64,000 nt of DNA. Source: Microcoleus vaginatus PCC 9802. GTDB lineage: Bacteria; Cyanobacteriota; Cyanobacteriia; Cyanobacteriales; Microcoleaceae. The position numbers were made by a program, and so were the translations under genes. Within the stretch, counting starts at the first letter, position 1, and every line of letters begins with the position of its first letter. The notes beneath the pieces were generated by a model. It was not told the DNA's origin. It was given only the letters and a program-made list of their open reading frames with translations, and did not search any database. The stretch spans positions 5,407,001 through 5,471,000 of the forward strand of contig CP031740.1 in assembly GCA_022701275.1 (NCBI GenBank). Direction: 5' to 3'. Shown here in pieces: positions 45,567 through 54,944 of this stretch.

Positions 45567-46295
45567 CTAGCGCACGAAGCTGTCGCCCAAGTAATACTGA
45601 CGCACTAAAGGATTGCTGTAGAGTTCTTCTTCAGCCCCGGAGGCTAAAATTTGGCCGTCTCGCATGATGTAGGCTCGATCGGTAATTTCGAGGGTTTCTC
45701 GGACGTTGTGATCTGTGATGAGGATGCCGATTTTGCGATCGCGCAGTTTGGAAATAATGGTTTGAATTTCGTCTACGGCGATCGGATCGACGCCTGCAAA
45801 CGGTTCGTCTAAAAATAGGAACATCGGCCCGTCTCGTCCCGCGGCTAATGCTCTGGCCAGTTCAGTCCGCCGCCTTTCTCCCCCTGATATTTGAATTCCC
45901 AAACTGGATGCTATTTTTTCTAAGCGAAATTCTTGCAATAGGAAATCGACTCGATCGCGCCATTCCCAGCGCGGCACTTGAGTTTGTTCTAGGACTAACA
46001 AAATGTTGTCGCGCACGCTCATGTTTCGGAAAATGCTTGCTTCTTGAGCGAGATAGCCAATTCCCAAATGCGCTCGCTGGTGCATCGCCAATTTAGTGAT
46101 GTCTAAATCATTTAGCCAAACGGTGCCTTGATTTGGTTTTTCTAATCCGGTTGCTATGTAAAATGTGGTGGTTTTGCCCGCACCGTTGGGGCCTAGCAGT
46201 CCTACGATTTCTCCTTGGGCTACCGAAAGGTTGACGCGACTGACTACATTGCGTTTTCCGTAGGATTTGTGAATATTTTCGAGTACAATTTTCAT
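45567..46295 (-). CDS. lptB: LPS export ABC transporter ATPase
   Basis: The 242-residue ATPase drives lipopolysaccharide extraction. It has Walker A GPNGAGKTTTFYIATGL, signature ISGGERRRTELARALA and Walker B FLFLDEPFAGVDPIAVDEIQ, the last typical of LptB. It sits between lptA and lptF/G in the transport order, though 172 bases separate it from lptA. Confidence 0.94.
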   Translation of the reverse strand: MKIVLENIHKSYGKRNVVSRVNLSVAQGEIVGLLGPNGAGKTTTFYIATGLEKPNQGTVWLNDLDITKLAMHQRAHLGIGYLAQEASIFRNMSVRDNILLVLEQTQVPRWEWRDRVDFLLQEFRLEKIASSLGIQISGGERRRTELARALAAGRDGPMFLFLDEPFAGVDPIAVDEIQTIISKLRDRKIGILITDHNVRETLEITDRAYIMRDGQILASGAEEELYSNPLVRQYYLGDSFVR

Positions 46296-46467
46296 GTTCG
46301 CCGAGGCAACCTCTACAAGCTAAATTTCAGACTGCGGGTTTGTGCGATCGAGTCTCTAATTTAAATTTTACCTTTTCAAGTTTGTTAGGTTTATAAAGAC
46401 GAAATTTCGCATCTATCCCAAGTAGTATGTTTTGGCTGAGGCGAAATTTCGCTGCTGCGAGCCACTG
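46296..46467. repeat. GCGAAATTTCGC palindromes between lptA and lptB
   Basis: Two copies of an AC/GCGAAATTTCGC-type palindrome lie near 46396-46455, separated by about 40 bases. No gene is present. They may be repeat copies or a folded mRNA element. Confidence 0.45.
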
Positions 46468-46938
46468 TTACCGGGGGGCTGTAGTTGGACGTGGGGAGCC
46501 AACTGCTTTTTGGGCTGCTGCATCTTGTTCCGGGGCAACCAGATAGACAGATTCTACCTGTCCTGGGTTGTCTGGCAGGGCAATAAACCGCCCTTCGTCA
46601 ATGAGGTATGTTATGGTTTCGCCGCGCAGGCTGTTGCCCTGCTGCAATACGTAAACATCTCCGCTGAGAATGATCCGGCGCTCGCGGCTGAAATATTGTG
46701 CTTGAGCTGCGGTTGCTTGTATTTGGCGGGCTGGATAGTTGATTTGGACGTTGCCGCGGGCTGTCACGATGCCGGTTTTGGAGTCGGCTTCTTGAATGTC
46801 CGATCGCACACTGAGAGTGCGGGGCGGCGCGGCTTGCGGGTAGGTGGGAGAGGCAATCGCGCCTGCCAGGGTGAGGGGCAACAGCAGCGATAATCCTTTG
46901 AATATTCTGGAATTGAGTAGTTTAGCGGAGGGCATCAT
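46468..46938 (-). CDS. lptA: LptA/OstA-like periplasmic LPS transport protein
   Basis: The 156-residue protein begins with a signal peptide (about 1-33; LSLLLPLTLAGAIASPTYPQ). A short OstA-like beta region follows: VTARGNVQINYPARQIQATA and ERRIILSGDVYVLQQGNSLR, with a C-terminal linker. LptA bridges the periplasm between LptF/G and LptD. It is a little shorter than most, and it heads the lpt operon. Confidence 0.85.
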   Translation of the reverse strand: MMPSAKLLNSRIFKGLSLLLPLTLAGAIASPTYPQAAPPRTLSVRSDIQEADSKTGIVTARGNVQINYPARQIQATAAQAQYFSRERRIILSGDVYVLQQGNSLRGETITYLIDEGRFIALPDNPGQVESVYLVAPEQDAAAQKAVGSPRPTTAPR

Positions 46939-47243
46939 AAGCTTGGAGCCTCAAATTTTGTGAAATTGCTGAAGGGTATTATCTCCAGTTAGGTATTTTA
47001 TCTTAACGGCCAGAAAGATTCCCGTGAGGTCGATCGATTGACCCGAGAGTCTCAACCAATTATCCTAGCAAGACAACAGCGAATTTAATTGATTATTTTG
47101 CTGAGTGGCTGCAACTGTCTTAACCGGGAACGGGCAAGAGGCTCGTTCCACAGCAAATTAATATACTTGGGCAGCCGGCAAGAAAGCCAGCCCTCCTCTG
47201 TGTAGAGGCCAAGTATACTGCACACCCTAATACAAACATTTAT
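46939..47243. repeat. Intergenic interval with two palindromic repeats
   Basis: GGAACGGGC-AAGAG-GCTCGTTCC forms a hairpin at 47127-47149; it is a relative of the one in the MITE-like element at 54121-54141. A second inverted repeat, TATACTTGG (47162-47170) against CCAAGTATA (47209-47217), encloses a CCTCT-GTGT-AGAGG stem. No gene is seen. Confidence 0.6.
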
Positions 47244-47651
47244 TTAACTTTTTGGTAGTTTGATAATTCGCGGCAATTGCAAGCCTGCAACTTCTGTACC
47301 TGCAAACAACTGTTGAAATTTAGCTACTTCTTCCGGGCCAGCTTGTTGCAAAGCGCTCAAAAGTTTAGCACTTTGTCCGAGCAAGTCTTCAACGGCAATT
47401 CCGGCATAACTTGGCTGATAATAACTGAGCCGATTTATTCCTTCTCCCAGCAAGATTACCGCACCGCGCCAGTTTTGATTTCCTAAGTGATAAAGCGCGA
47501 CCGCAATTTGCAATATTCCCTGATAAAACCTTTTTTCCGGCTCGCCGGCTTCCATCCACAAAGCCTCTAAAGTATCGTGACAAGCGTAAAATTCTTGGCT
47601 GTTAAACTGTTCGATACATTGGCAAAACTCCAGCGAGATATCCTCTGTCAT
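47244..47651 (-). CDS. DUF309-family protein
   Basis: The 135-residue protein is an all-helical DUF309 domain with the family motif FNSQEFYACHDTLEALWMEA and a later FYQGILQIAVALYHLGNQNW segment. His and Glu residues in these helices could form a metal or ligand pocket. The family is common in cyanobacteria, but its role is unknown. No operon partner is clear. Confidence 0.88.
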   Translation of the reverse strand: MTEDISLEFCQCIEQFNSQEFYACHDTLEALWMEAGEPEKRFYQGILQIAVALYHLGNQNWRGAVILLGEGINRLSYYQPSYAGIAVEDLLGQSAKLLSALQQAGPEEVAKFQQLFAGTEVAGLQLPRIIKLPKS

Positions 47652-47798
47652 TCCATTGAAAATTGGGGATTTTCGATTGCGGATGTGTGTTTGAGTAGGC
47701 GGCGATCGATTTCTTTTAAATAGCTAAGTCTTAAAAATAGGAAAAATAACAACCTGTTTTCAAAACTGCTGCCATTTCACGACCGCCTACTTAACCGA

Positions 47799-48161
47799 TT
47801 ACATAGTGTCTCTGACAGCTTTAATCTGATCCATTCCAATTTCCTGAGTAGTTCCAGCGAAATCGTTATCTGGTGTCAGAAATAACATACAGTGACACTC
47901 TTTGCGCTCGCGCATGGGAATGCACGGACAGTTCCAGTAGGCGGCTTTTACTTCGGCTTCTTTATCTTCGTAATGGCGACAAGGGCATAAAGGAGCACCT
48001 AGTTCATCCTTGTGTTTTGCTAGTCCTTCTATGACGACAGCAGTGACAGAAGGCTCGGAACAAAAGTAAGTTCCGGTGCGCTTGGCGTAGGTTTCGGAGA
48101 AATTCTTCATCGCCTCCAAAGTTTTTTCGTTGGAGAGTTTAGATTTTTCTGTTGTGTTCAT
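47799..48161 (-). CDS. ftrC: Ferredoxin-thioredoxin reductase catalytic chain
   Basis: The 120-residue protein carries a 4Fe-4S cluster and an adjacent redox disulfide that passes electrons from ferredoxin to thioredoxin. The conserved cysteines are seen in CSEPS, CPCRHY, CPCIPM and ECHCML. It is a little longer at the N-terminus than plant chains. The variable subunit is not in the window. It controls light-dependent enzyme activity. Confidence 0.96.
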   Translation of the reverse strand: MNTTEKSKLSNEKTLEAMKNFSETYAKRTGTYFCSEPSVTAVVIEGLAKHKDELGAPLCPCRHYEDKEAEVKAAYWNCPCIPMRERKECHCMLFLTPDNDFAGTTQEIGMDQIKAVRDTM

Positions 48162-48461
48162 AGTTTAGGATCGGAGTTGAGGATGCTACGAGCTTTTGAC
48201 AATTGTAGCGCAGAATAGGATTTTAAACACTTGTATATTTCTGTTTACTTACAAGGAGGAAAACCTTGACAAAGATTGAGTTTTAGGTTGTCGGTTTTTT
48301 ACTGGTTTTTCTCTATCCCGGACGGTGCGCGAAACTGGCGGCCGACCGGGTTTTTGGAGTGCCCAAAAGATGGGGGCAGTCGATCGCCCTCAACAATCAT
48401 CCCCCAAAGGGGATAAAAATCGGACAAGATAGCACAGCCCTGTCCCTGTTAGTGGCATCTG

Positions 48462-49592
48462 ATGGCAACTTCCCCGAACCGCACGCGCACCCGCGATCGA
48501 AAATCTCCTCCGTCTGGGCTGATTGGGCCGGCTGACACCGAGTTAGTCGGATTAGTGTTTGAATTGACTCCCGGCGCTGCTAGCTATCTGTACGCGCAGT
48601 ATGCTATTGGCTTGCACGCTTGGTTTTTAGGTCAAGTGCAGCAAACTGACCCGGATTTATCGCAACTTTTGCACAATGAACAGTCCGAAAAAGCCTTTAC
48701 TATTTCGGGATTGGAAGGTGATTTGCTCCCTGGCGGCAAAGAATTTCAGCTTTTGGGCGATCGAATTTATCGCTGGTACGTAACAGGACTTTCAAAGCGA
48801 GTAGTGCAGTGGCTGAGTCAGTGGCTGCAAAATTTGCCCCAATAGATAGATTTGCGAAATGCTCCGCTGCTAATTCCCTCTTGGGATATTGCTTTTGCTC
48901 CCACAACTTACCAGCAATTATTAACAGCAGAACCCGCATTGTCGCCAACCATCAAACTTAGTTTTGTGACTCCTACAAGCTTTCGTAGCAAAGGCTATCA
49001 CTTCCCTTTGCCAGTTCCCGAAAAGGTTTTTCACAGCTATTTGCGCCGCTGGAATAACTTTTCGGGGCTAAATTTTGACCAAGCAGAATTTTTGAATTGG
49101 ATTGATGAAAATGCAATTATTAGCCGCCACAAATTGGAGTCGCAAAAGGTAGCGGCGGGCAAAAAAGGCATGGTAACGGGATTCACTGGGGCTGTGGAAT
49201 TTGGGCTAGGGCGATCGGCTCACAATCGCCCTGATTTTGTACAATTATTTTATGCTTTGGGGCGGTTAGCGCCTTACTGCGGCACGGGTCACAAAACAAC
49301 TTTTGGATTGGGACAAACGCGAGCACAATGGTTGACAGAAGCGCTACCTGAAGTGTCGATACAAAGCGTATTGGCGACGCGAATAGATGAATTGACACAG
49401 AAGTTTATGGCGCACAGAAAGCGTACAGGTGGAAGTCGCGCTGCTGAGATTGCTGAAACTTGGGCGACGATTTTGGCGCGCCGGGAATTGGGGGAATCTT
49501 TGTTTGATATTGCTGCTGATTTGGAAATGCCTTACGAAACCGTGAAAACTTACGTGAAGTTGGCAAGAAGGGCTTTGAAAGTGGAGCAGTAA
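48462..49592 (+). pseudogene. cas6: Cas6 pre-crRNA endonuclease-like gene with C-terminal helix-turn-helix, split by an in-frame TAG
   Basis: The two halves (48462-48845 and 48852-49592) are in the same frame, separated only by TAG at 48843-48845. Joined, they make about 376 residues: a RAMP-fold Cas6 domain with a C-terminal glycine-rich PYCGTGHKTTFGLGQTRAQW stretch, then an extra helix-turn-helix (SLFDIAADLEMPYETVKTYV). Cas6 cleaves CRISPR repeat RNA, but no CRISPR array or other cas gene is seen in the window, so this is an orphan copy. A mutated gene, readthrough and sequencing error are all possible. Confidence 0.75.
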
Positions 49593-49669
49593 GGTTAAAT
49601 TGATTTGTAAATGATATTTGTTTTACGAACCGCTTTCGTCGCGAAGGGCGCGCAGGAGGAGAAGATGAT

Positions 49670-51109
49670 TTATTTGTTAGCGTTTTGGGTAAATAGGTAT
49701 ATGTCGTCTCGCTGATATTTTAGTTGAAATTGAGGGGTGTTTTTTAGTTGAGTTACTAGGTTTTTAACAAATTCTCGATCGCTCATCCAGCCAGGATATC
49801 TGAGATTCAGCAATACATAATCAAATTCTGCGAGATTGGCAGGCGGCGCGTTAGCCTGAGTTAATTTTACTACAGGGCGGTGCGCTAAATGCGGAGCAAT
49901 CTGAACATTTGTTAAAACACTGCCTTTGGTTTCAACAAGAGAAATTGCCTCTCGGGTAGCGGGCAAAGTGTCGATCCCATTTAAATAAATAGTCCAAAAA
50001 TAGCCGTATTTCGCTAAAGCTAAGAAAGCAATCAACGACCAAATTACAATGACTCTAGGCAATGGATAATTAGGAATTGGCAATCTCTCAAATATTGTCT
50101 TTCCCTTTTGCTGATTGCTAGCTGCTAAACTGGAAATTACGGCAACCAACAAAAACGGCAATATCGGCACAGAATATTGATGAATTAAATCCCGCTGAGC
50201 GGGGCTATCGGAAAGAATATTCATCGCCAACATCGGCACAGCACTAATTAAAGATGACAGATGACGCGGGGACAGCCACCAAATTACTGGTAATAGCAAT
50301 AAGGCTAAATATTCAAAAGTATCTAAAGAAAACAAACGCTCTAAAACTAGATAGGGTTTCACTATTAAATTAATAGCAATTTCAAAAACCGAGTTCCCCA
50401 AATATTGATACCGCCCGATTCCCGCGAGTTCTCTTGGATTAAAATACGGTATAACTGCCTGAGTAGCTACCAGGAACCAACCCGCGCCTAGAAATAGAGC
50501 TATGAGTCCACAATTGCGTTTTTTGTCAAAACACAACAGCCACAAACCCATCCCAGCCACAGTTAAAGATAGCATGTCCTTGCAAATCAAAACTAATACA
50601 ATAGCAGCACAAAACCACAAGGTTTGATTCAGCCTCGCGGCTAAGATTGCTGCTAGCAGTGCTGGTAAAGCAATTACTTCTGGGTGGAAGTCGAAGAGAT
50701 TGACATTAAATACTGCGGGATAAAGCAGATATAGGGCGGAAATTGCAATTGCTTTTCGTTCGTTTAATCCCGCTTGACGTGCCAAACTCCAAGTCGGCCA
50801 AGCGCCTAAAGCTAGGGAAACAGCTTGCACTAAAAAAAGCCAGTGAACATCTGGATATATTTTGTAAAGTAAAGCTAGTGGATAGAAAATAAAAGCGGCG
50901 TGATCGCCCCAAATATTTATTGCGATTAAAGAGGAAAATGGCGTTTGATTTTGGGAGATTAAATAAATTGCTTGGTCAAAAATTGCTAAGTCGAATGCAG
51001 TTGAATGAAACAAAGCGTGCCGCGCGCTGCTGGCGGTAAATAAGACTATCGTTGTCACGACAATCATTAAAAATACTGGATGAGATTTTAGGGATTTTAA
51101 AGTTAGCAT
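49670..51109 (-). CDS. DUF2079 multi-pass membrane protein (copy A)
   Basis: The 479-residue protein has about ten or more membrane helices. It starts with the family pattern HALFHSTAFDLAIFDQAIYL and has NVNLFDFHPEVIALPALLAA in the middle. It is highly similar to the adjacent gene at 51119, so this is a tandem duplication. The family resembles GT-C glycosyltransferases in topology, with loop acidic residues, but no activity is known. Confidence 0.88.
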   Translation of the reverse strand: MLTLKSLKSHPVFLMIVVTTIVLFTASSARHALFHSTAFDLAIFDQAIYLISQNQTPFSSLIAINIWGDHAAFIFYPLALLYKIYPDVHWLFLVQAVSLALGAWPTWSLARQAGLNERKAIAISALYLLYPAVFNVNLFDFHPEVIALPALLAAILAARLNQTLWFCAAIVLVLICKDMLSLTVAGMGLWLLCFDKKRNCGLIALFLGAGWFLVATQAVIPYFNPRELAGIGRYQYLGNSVFEIAINLIVKPYLVLERLFSLDTFEYLALLLLPVIWWLSPRHLSSLISAVPMLAMNILSDSPAQRDLIHQYSVPILPFLLVAVISSLAASNQQKGKTIFERLPIPNYPLPRVIVIWSLIAFLALAKYGYFWTIYLNGIDTLPATREAISLVETKGSVLTNVQIAPHLAHRPVVKLTQANAPPANLAEFDYVLLNLRYPGWMSDREFVKNLVTQLKNTPQFQLKYQRDDIYLFTQNANK

Positions 51110-51118
51110 TTTATTGGT

Positions 51119-52762
51119 TTAATCAGCCATTCGTTTAAATAGGAGAACTTGGTTTTTTTGATAAGTTAATTTAAAATCGGGAGATTTTTTAAGTTGATTT
51201 GCTAAGGTATCACCAATTTTTTCAGTATCAGGCCAGGGATGGCGCAGGTTTAATAATATGTATTGAAATTCAGCTAAATTGGTTTGCGGCGAAATTTGTG
51301 AAAGCAATTTTACTATTGGGCGGTGGGCAAAGTGAGGGGCAAGTCTATTATCTGTTAAAATACTGCTTTGGGGTTGAACTTGTGCGACTGCTTCGCGTGT
51401 AGCTTGCCAGGTATCTAGTCGATTTATGTACAGATAAAAATCTTTATATTCGCCCATACATAGGAAAATTAGTAATGACCAAATTATCATGATTCTCGGC
51501 AATTGAATTCCCTGCCAAAGTTGAGAAATTCGGAAGTTTTTAAATTGTGGCAGATTGACCCATGTTAAAAACTGTTGCTTATTTGCTTTATCCTCTTCCT
51601 GGTTGCCTTTTATTCCTTCCCTGTTCCTTGTTTCTTCCTTCGCGATTACTGCTAAAAATAAAAATGGAATTACAGGCACTGAGTACTGATAGGCTAAGCT
51701 GCGTTGAAATGACAAGTCTGAGAGGATATTGATGAGCAGGGTAGGGATGGCAGGAATTAGCGCTGTTAAATATTTTAGGCGTAGTTTGCCCGAGAATGGC
51801 AATAGCAGCCAAATCACAGGTAAGGTGAGGAAAAATAAATATTTGAAGGTATCGAAGGAAAGGATTTTTCCTAATACTAACTGTGGTTTTAATATGAGAT
51901 TGATGATGATTTCTAGTACGGATTTGCCTAAATAGCTGTAGCGCCCGACTCCAGCGACTTCGCTGCCGCTAAAGAAGGGGATGATTTTCTGGGAAGCTAT
52001 CAAAAACCAAGCTGCACCGAGCAAAAGTGCGATCGCCCAGTACCGTTGCTTTTTTTCGCAAAAAAACAGCCAGACACCCATAGCAACAACGGTTAGGGAC
52101 AAAACCGCCTTGCAACTGAGAACTAACACAATAGCGCTACAAAACCACACAATTTTATTTAAACGCGCCGCCAAAATTGCTGCCAAAAGTGCGGGTAAAG
52201 CGATTACTTCCGGGTGAAAATCAAATAAATTGATGTTAAATACCACCGGATAGAGCAAATAAATCAATGCGATCGCACGGGATTGTTCTTGATTTAAACC
52301 TGCCAAACGCGCTAAACTCCACGTAGGCCAAGCCCCCAGGGATAAAGCAACTGCTTGTACCAACAGTAGCCAATGCACATCCGGGGAAATTTTGTACAGC
52401 CAAGCTAGCGGATAATAGATTACCGCTGCGTGATCCCCCAAAATATGAATCCCCATTAAAGAAGAAAAAGGCGTTTGGTTTTGGCTGATCAAGTAAATTG
52501 CTTGGTCAAAAATTCCCAAATCGAAAGCAGTTGATTGGAATAAAGCGTGCCGTAAACTGCTACACAAAAAGAAAATTGTCGCAGCAGTAGCGATCGCCCA
52601 AACCAAACTCGACGGTAGCTGCGATCGACCTTCCTCTATATTTTCGGCGATCGAGACACTGATGTCCTCACTCGAATCAGCAAAATTTTCCCTATTCTGC
52701 ATGAAATCTGGCACTAGGTGGTCACTCAAAATATGATTCCATCGAATGTGCTTTCCACGCAA
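51119..52762 (-). CDS. DUF2079 multi-pass membrane protein (copy B)
   Basis: The 547-residue frame has the same architecture as copy A (HALFQSTAFDLGIFDQAIYL, NINLFDFHPEVIALPALLAA) with a charged insert (TRNREGIKGNQEEDKANKQ) and a longer N-terminus. Several starts are possible; MQNRENFADSS, about 20 codons in, is an option. It ends nine bases before copy A, so they form an operon. Confidence 0.88.
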   Translation of the reverse strand: MRGKHIRWNHILSDHLVPDFMQNRENFADSSEDISVSIAENIEEGRSQLPSSLVWAIATAATIFFLCSSLRHALFQSTAFDLGIFDQAIYLISQNQTPFSSLMGIHILGDHAAVIYYPLAWLYKISPDVHWLLLVQAVALSLGAWPTWSLARLAGLNQEQSRAIALIYLLYPVVFNINLFDFHPEVIALPALLAAILAARLNKIVWFCSAIVLVLSCKAVLSLTVVAMGVWLFFCEKKQRYWAIALLLGAAWFLIASQKIIPFFSGSEVAGVGRYSYLGKSVLEIIINLILKPQLVLGKILSFDTFKYLFFLTLPVIWLLLPFSGKLRLKYLTALIPAIPTLLINILSDLSFQRSLAYQYSVPVIPFLFLAVIAKEETRNREGIKGNQEEDKANKQQFLTWVNLPQFKNFRISQLWQGIQLPRIMIIWSLLIFLCMGEYKDFYLYINRLDTWQATREAVAQVQPQSSILTDNRLAPHFAHRPIVKLLSQISPQTNLAEFQYILLNLRHPWPDTEKIGDTLANQLKKSPDFKLTYQKNQVLLFKRMAD

Positions 52763-52829
52763 TAGTTAACCACTAATTTTTATCCCCGCAATCGTAATAT
52801 TAGAATAATCCACAAAACCTTAAAAAATT

Positions 52830-54020
52830 GTGAAAGCAATAACTCTTCTCGGCTCGACAGGCTCCATCGGCACTCAGACTCTGGATATTGTAGCTCAATA
52901 CCCCGACAAATTTCGGATTGTCGGGTTAACCGCCGGACGAAATGTAACGTTGCTGGCCCAGCAAATTCGCCAGTTTCGACCGGAAATTGTCGCGGTTTGC
53001 GACGAAGATAAATTACTGGAATTGAAGGAGGCGATCGCAGATCTCGACCCTCTACCTATTTTACTTGCTGGCGAGTCAGGCGTTGTCGAAGTTGCCCAAT
53101 ACGGTGACGCTCAAGCCGTCGTCACCGGCATAGTTGGCTGTGCCGGTTTGCTGCCAACAATTGCGGCTATCAAAGCAGGCAAAGATATCGCCTTAGCCAA
53201 TAAAGAAACATTAATCGCAGGGGGTCCGGTTGTCAACCCCCTCATCGAAAAATACGGCGTTAAAATATTACCTGCTGACTCGGAACATTCGGCAATTTTT
53301 CAGTGCCTCCAAGGTGTTATGGTTGGCGGGTTGCGGCGAATTATTCTCACGGCTTCGGGGGGTTCTTTTCGAGATTTGCCGATCGACAAATTAGCAGGAG
53401 TAACAGTAGCCGATGCTTTGAAACATCCGAATTGGTCGATGGGGCAGAAAATCACGATCGATTCTGCTACTTTGATGAATAAAGGATTAGAAGTAATTGA
53501 GGCTCATTACTTGTTCGGAATGGATTATGACGACATTGATATTGTCATCCATCCTCAGAGCATAATTCACTCGTTAATTGAGCTGCAAGATACCTCTGTT
53601 TTGGCGCAATTGGGCTGGCCGGATATGCGCTTGCCGCTGCTTTACGCTTTGTCTTGGCCGGAGCGAATTCATACAGATTGGGAACGGCTGGATTTGGTAA
53701 AAGCTGGCGATTTAACTTTCCGAGAACCAGACCACGAAAAGTATCCTTGTATGCAGTTGGCTTATGCAGCGGGACGTGCGGGCGGTTCGATGCCTGCGGT
53801 GCTGAATGCGGCAAACGAACAGGCGGTCGCGCTATTTTTGGAGGAGAAGATTCAGTTTTTGGATATTCCCAAGTTGATTGAAAAGGCGTGCGACAAACAT
53901 CAAACCGATAACTGTGAAAGTCCTGGTTTAGACGATATTTTGGCCGCGGATAGGTGGGCGCGGCAGGAAGTTTTGGCAGATAGTATGGAATTGGGCGATC
54001 GTATTCTTTCGGTTCGCTAA
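52830..54020 (+). CDS. dxr: 1-deoxy-D-xylulose-5-phosphate reductoisomerase
   Basis: The 396-residue enzyme makes MEP, the first committed step of the plastid-type isoprenoid pathway. It starts at GTG. Marks include the NADPH motif [46 protein letters not shown] and [16 protein letters not shown]. Carotenoid and chlorophyll side chains depend on it. The overlapping minus frame is a shadow. Confidence 0.97.
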   Translation: MKAITLLGSTGSIGTQTLDIVAQYPDKFRIVGLTAGRNVTLLAQQIRQFRPEIVAVCDEDKLLELKEAIADLDPLPILLAGESGVVEVAQYGDAQAVVTGIVGCAGLLPTIAAIKAGKDIALANKETLIAGGPVVNPLIEKYGVKILPADSEHSAIFQCLQGVMVGGLRRIILTASGGSFRDLPIDKLAGVTVADALKHPNWSMGQKITIDSATLMNKGLEVIEAHYLFGMDYDDIDIVIHPQSIIHSLIELQDTSVLAQLGWPDMRLPLLYALSWPERIHTDWERLDLVKAGDLTFREPDHEKYPCMQLAYAAGRAGGSMPAVLNAANEQAVALFLEEKIQFLDIPKLIEKACDKHQTDNCESPGLDDILAADRWARQEVLADSMELGDRILSVR

Positions 54021-54101
54021 TTGTATCAGCCGACTTGCACTTACCCACAAGCCCGCCGGGAATTAATTCCCCGTCTCAGAGCTAAAGTTGGTTGAAAATG
54101 A

Positions 54102-54217
54102 GATATTGCACCATTCTCAAGAACAGGCAAGATGCCTGTTCCACAAAGAGTGAATTTTGTTGTGGGCCGTTGCTCCTAGCCCGCCCATAAAAGGCTTATT
54201 GAGAATGGTGCAATATC
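54102..54217. mobile_element. MITE-like element with 19-bp perfect terminal inverted repeats
   Basis: GATATTGCACCATTCTCAA (54102-54120) is repeated exactly as its reverse complement at 54199-54217. The 116-base element also holds an inner GAACAGGCA-AGA-TGCCTGTTC hairpin (54121-54141), related to the one at 47127-47149. It has no ORF. It looks like a miniature non-autonomous element. The surrounding gap (54021-54377) holds nothing else seen. Confidence 0.7.
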
Positions 54218-54377
54218 AGAGTTGAAACAGACTGCCAAACCTTAATAAATATTCACTTTTCTTTGAGAGGACTTTAGCTATGAGACAGGGGTTGAAACCC
54301 CGGACGGACTATGCCAAAAAGTGCAAAATATCCCCCCAACCATGTTAAAAGTTGACCAGATGTTAGCCTTTTATTGA

Positions 54378-54890
54378 CTAACTCCCAACTTTCGTCGCCA
54401 AATCAGCCGCACTCATCTTTTCGTACATTTCAAAAGGTTGGTGAATCCAAGGATTGTCAGCCAAATAATCTACATAATAATCCGGCTTTGCAACAGAACA
54501 AGCCTTGTACCAGAGTACAGCAGTCCGAATTTCCTGAATATCCTCGCCGTAGCGACTCTTCAGCCAAGCGATACTTTGATCTAAACTAATTCCCGAATCC
54601 ACCAAATCGTCAATCAGGAGAATGTGGCTGCCCAAATTATCCCCCACCATTGTCAAATCGCGGGCAAACTCGATCGCACCCCGGACATTTCCCTCGGCCC
54701 CACCATAGGACGAGGCAGCTAAAATCGCCAGAGGTTTGTCGAAAATCCGCGACAGAGTATCCCCAACCCGCAGCCCTCCCCTCGCCAGACAGACAATGCG
54801 ATCGAATTTCCACTGAGATTCATCAATTTTTACAGCCAAATCCTCAATTTTTAGATGGTACTCAGGCCAAGAAACGTAAAGGTCGCTCAT
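54378..54890 (-). CDS. Phosphoribosyltransferase-family protein
   Basis: From ATG 54890 the protein has 170 residues. The longer frame to 54998 would overlap the divergent pentapeptide gene and is unlikely. It has the PRPP-binding loop ILLIDDLVDSGISLDQSI and an N-terminal DRIVCLARGGLRVGDTLSRI segment, with the hood region YYVDYLADNPWIHQPFE. This matches hypoxanthine/xanthine-guanine-type PRTases used in purine salvage. The exact base is not certain. Confidence 0.87.
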   Translation of the reverse strand: MSDLYVSWPEYHLKIEDLAVKIDESQWKFDRIVCLARGGLRVGDTLSRIFDKPLAILAASSYGGAEGNVRGAIEFARDLTMVGDNLGSHILLIDDLVDSGISLDQSIAWLKSRYGEDIQEIRTAVLWYKACSVAKPDYYVDYLADNPWIHQPFEMYEKMSAADLATKVGS

Positions 54891-54944
54891 TCCTAATATT
54901 ATTGAAATATCAAAGGTATTATTAAATATTTTGGGGAAAATGAC

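Noticed and set aside
48180-48461. CRISPR array near the cas6 gene
   Set aside because: No regularly spaced repeat of 25-40 bases is visible here or elsewhere in the window.
53545-54048. A 167-codon minus-strand frame over dxr
   Set aside because: Opposite-strand shadow of the strongly conserved dxr, with no motif.
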